From Periplaneta americana (Eukaryota; Arthropoda; Insecta; Blattodea; Blattidae), in the NCBI RefSeq assembly GCF_040183065.1, contig NC_091131.1, positions 16,866,800-16,930,799 of the forward strand: DNA of 64,000 nt, read 5' to 3'. Below the pieces are notes generated by a model. That model was given only the letters and a program-made list of their open reading frames with translations. It ran no database searches and had not been told where the DNA came from. The position numbers were made by a program, and so were the translations under genes. Shown here piece after piece: positions 61,312 through 64,000 of this stretch (its first letter is position 1; each line of letters opens with the position of its first letter).

Positions 61312-64000
61312 AAAAAAAATGGGATCCACTATTCTGCCGACATTCTAGCCGCCATAATTCCTCAGTGCTTCAAGTGAGAATAAAGCCGAAGAGTGTTGAA
61401 TTCAGCTCCTCAAACTCTAACACTGGTGTAAAGGACAAATTTCTATCCCCGTGCGTTTGGACAGGAGAGACCGGCAAAATTTCAAAAATCGGGCATTTTG
61501 ACCTTCCAAAAAAGAAATTTTTCTACACAAGGGGAACGAAGCGAACCAAGGGCCCGCCCTTTTAACTGTACCATCCAGGTATCCTCAGTAATAACCACCG
61601 TGAAAATCCAGCAAATCCGCCGCACTTTTTTCTACCCTTTTTTTCCGGTACCTGTGGTATTTCGGTCTCTAATTCCGGGATTAATGACCCTACCGAGGAA
61701 CGGGATACGGTCCTGTATTCCCCCTTGACTTACTTGTTACATATTAGCCTCAAGCCGGGAATTGCGAACACAAGTTGATTTTCGAAAAAAAAAAATGGGA
61801 AGGGTTTAAACCACTATTCTGCCGACATTCTAGCCGCCATAATTCCCCAGTGCTTCAAGTGAAAATAAAGCCGAAGAGTGCGTTGAATTCAGCTCCTCAA
61901 ACACAATCTCTGGTGTAAAGGACAGGTTTCTATCCCCGTGCGTTTGGACAGGAGAGACCGGCAAAATTTCAAAAATCGGGCATTTTGACCTTCCAAAAAA
62001 GAAATTTTTCTACACAAGGAGAACGAAGCGAACCAGGGGCCCGCCCTTTTAACTGTAGCATCCAGGTATCCTCAGTAATAACCACCGCGAAAATCCAGCA
62101 AATCCGACGCACTTTTTTCAACACTTTTTTTTCCGGTACCTATGGTATTTCGGTCTCTAATTGCTGGAATAATGACCCTAACGAGGAACGGGATGCGGTC
62201 CTGTATTAACCCTTGACTTACCACTTACACGATAGCCTCAAACCGGGACTCGCGAACACAAGTTGATTTTCTGCCAACATTCTTGCCGCCATAATTCCAC
62301 AGTGCTTCAAGCGAGAATAAAGCCGAAGAGTACGTTGAATTCAGCTCGTCAAACTCTATCTCCGATATAAAGGACAACTTTCTACCCCCGTGCGTTTGGA
62401 CAGGAGAGACGGCCAAATTTAAAAAAATCGGGCATTTTGACCTTCCAAAAAAGAAATTTTTCTACACAAGGAGAACGAAGCGAACCAGGGGCCCGCCCTT
62501 TTAGCTGTAGCATCCAGGTATCCTCAGTAACAACCACCGTGAAAATCCAGCAAATCCGCCGCACTTTCTTCTACACTTTTTTTTCCGGTACCTATGGTAT
62601 TTCGGTCTCTAATTCCGGGAATAATGACCCTAACGAGGAACGGGATACGGTCCTGTATTCCCCCTTGACTTACTTGTTACACGATAGCCTCAAACCGGTA
62701 ATCGCGAACACATGTTGATTTTCGAAAAAAAAAAAAAATGGGAAGGGTTTAAACCACTATTCTGCCGACATTCTAGCCGCCATAATTCCTCAGTGCTTGA
62801 AGTGACAATAAAGCCGAAGAGTGCGTTGAAATCAGCTCCTCAAACTCTATCTCTGGTGTAAAGGACAACTTTCTATCCCCGTGCGTTTGGACAGGAGAGA
62901 CCGGCAAAATTTAAAAAATCGGGCACTTTGACCTTCCAAAAAAGAAATTTTTCTACACAAGGAGAACGAAGCGAACCAGGGGCCCGCTCTTTTAGCTGTA
63001 GCATCCAGGTATCCTCATTAATAACCACCGTGAAAATCCAGCAAATCCGCCGCACTTTCTTCTACACTTTTTTTTCCGGTACCTATGGTATTTCGGTCTC
63101 TAATTCCGGGAATAATGACCCTACCGCGGAACGGGATACGGTCCTGTATTCCCCCTTGACTTACTTGTTACACGATAGCCTCAAACCGGGAATCGCGAAC
63201 ACAACTTGATTTTCGAAAAAAAACCACTATTCTGCCGACATTCTAGCCGCCATAATTCCTCAGTGCTTGAAGTGACAATAAAGCCGAAGAGTGCGTTGAA
63301 TTCAGCTCCTCAAACTCTATTTCTGGTGTGAAGCACAACTTTCTATCCCCGTGCGTTTGGACAGGAGAGACGGGCAAAATTTCAAAAATCGGGCATTTTG
63401 ACCTTCCAAAAAAGAAATTTTTCTACACAAGGAGAACGAAGCGGACCAGGGGCCCGCCCTTTTAGCTGTAGCATCCAGGTATCCTCAGTAATAACCACCG
63501 TGAAAATCCAGCAAATCCGCCGCACTTTCTTCTACACTTTTTTTTCCGGTACCTATGTTATTTCGGTCTCTAATTCCGGGAATAATGACCCTACCGAGGA
63601 ACGGGATACGGTCCTGTATTCCCCCTTGACTTACTTGTTACATGTTAGCCTCAAGCCGGGAATTGCGAACACAAGTTGATTTTCGAAAAAAAAAATGGGA
63701 AGGGTTTAAACCACTATTCTGCCGGCAATCTAGCCGCCATAATTCCCCAGTGCTTCAAGTGAGAATAAAGCCGAAGAGTGCGTTGAATTCAGCTCCTCAA
63801 ACACAATCTCTGGTGTAAAGGACAGGTTTCTATTCCCGTGCGTTTGGACAGGAGAGACCGGCAAAATTTCAAAAATCGGGCATTTTGACCTTCCAAAAAA
63901 GAAATTTTTCTACACAAGGAGAACGAAGCGAACCAGGGGCCCGCCCTTTTAGCTGTAGCATCCAGGTATCCTCAGTAACAACCACCGTGAAAATCCAGCA

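Larger units (their letters stand above)
50697..64000 (-). repeat. Right satellite array, about 480-bp monomer, '-' orientation
   Basis: Same satellite as the left array but in opposite orientation, running off the right edge. The anchor CAAGTTGATTTTCG ends at 50,765, 51,231, 51,718, 52,179, 52,999, 53,482, 54,311, 54,789 and onward to 63,685. Single monomers are 466-487 bp; 820-831-bp spacings mark a full monomer fused to a truncated one. The outermost 61,311-64,000 and innermost 50,697-52,179 parts are made of single monomers without higher-order periodicity. One monomer near 62,271 lacks the homopolymer tract. Confidence 0.95.

Noticed and set aside
1..64000. Whole structure as a fold-back sequencing or assembly artefact
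   Set aside because: An artefact from one folded read would give near-identical arms. Here the arms differ in array lengths, a 636-bp segment, many substitutions and entirely different outer higher-order repeats. Local collapse or mis-sizing of the arrays remains possible.

Overview
No protein-coding gene can be supported anywhere in this window. It is eukaryotic heterochromatin-like DNA: about 38 kb of a roughly 480-bp satellite, two short-period minisatellites, a very A/T-rich centre, and two copies of an AT-rich low-copy segment. The stop-free stretches are either short or explained by repeat composition. The repeat load, the tRNA-like pseudogene and a possible LTR/primer-binding-site relic suggest an animal, perhaps an arthropod. 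That assignment is weak, and the sequence does not name a species.

The whole window is one large inverted repeat with its centre near 38,860. From the left: a satellite array (1-25,178, '+' orientation); a diverged satellite copy in '-' orientation (25,179-25,575); about 4.25 kb of low-copy DNA (25,576-29,827); a second diverged copy in '+' orientation (29,828-30,236); an AT-rich simple-sequence spacer; a 30-bp minisatellite built on a GGATTAC/GTAATCC dyad (30,586-32,577); a 20-bp CCGG-rich minisatellite (32,579-37,944); and an A-rich then T-rich spacer (37,945-39,781). The same blocks then recur in reverse order and opposite orientation: 20-bp array (39,782-43,628), 30-bp array (43,629-45,872), AT spacer, diverged copy, low-copy DNA, diverged copy, and an outward satellite array in '-' orientation (50,697-64,000).

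The 1:1 core of the palindrome is 25,081-50,716, with arms of about 12.8 kb. The arms are not identical. Single-base differences occur throughout, one arm has a 636-bp segment the other lacks, and both minisatellites differ in length between arms. This argues against a simple fold-back assembly artefact. Outside the core, the two satellite arrays have separate higher-order structures: a six-monomer 2,863-bp unit on the left and a 2,610-bp unit on the right.

The satellite changes orientation at each step: (+)n, -, + | -, +, (-)n. The two inner copies in each arm belong to a distinct, older-looking subfamily and flank the low-copy DNA as inverted repeats. A reasonable hypothesis is that the satellite began as the terminal inverted repeat of a roughly 5-kb element and was then amplified in tandem outwards from a palindromic core.
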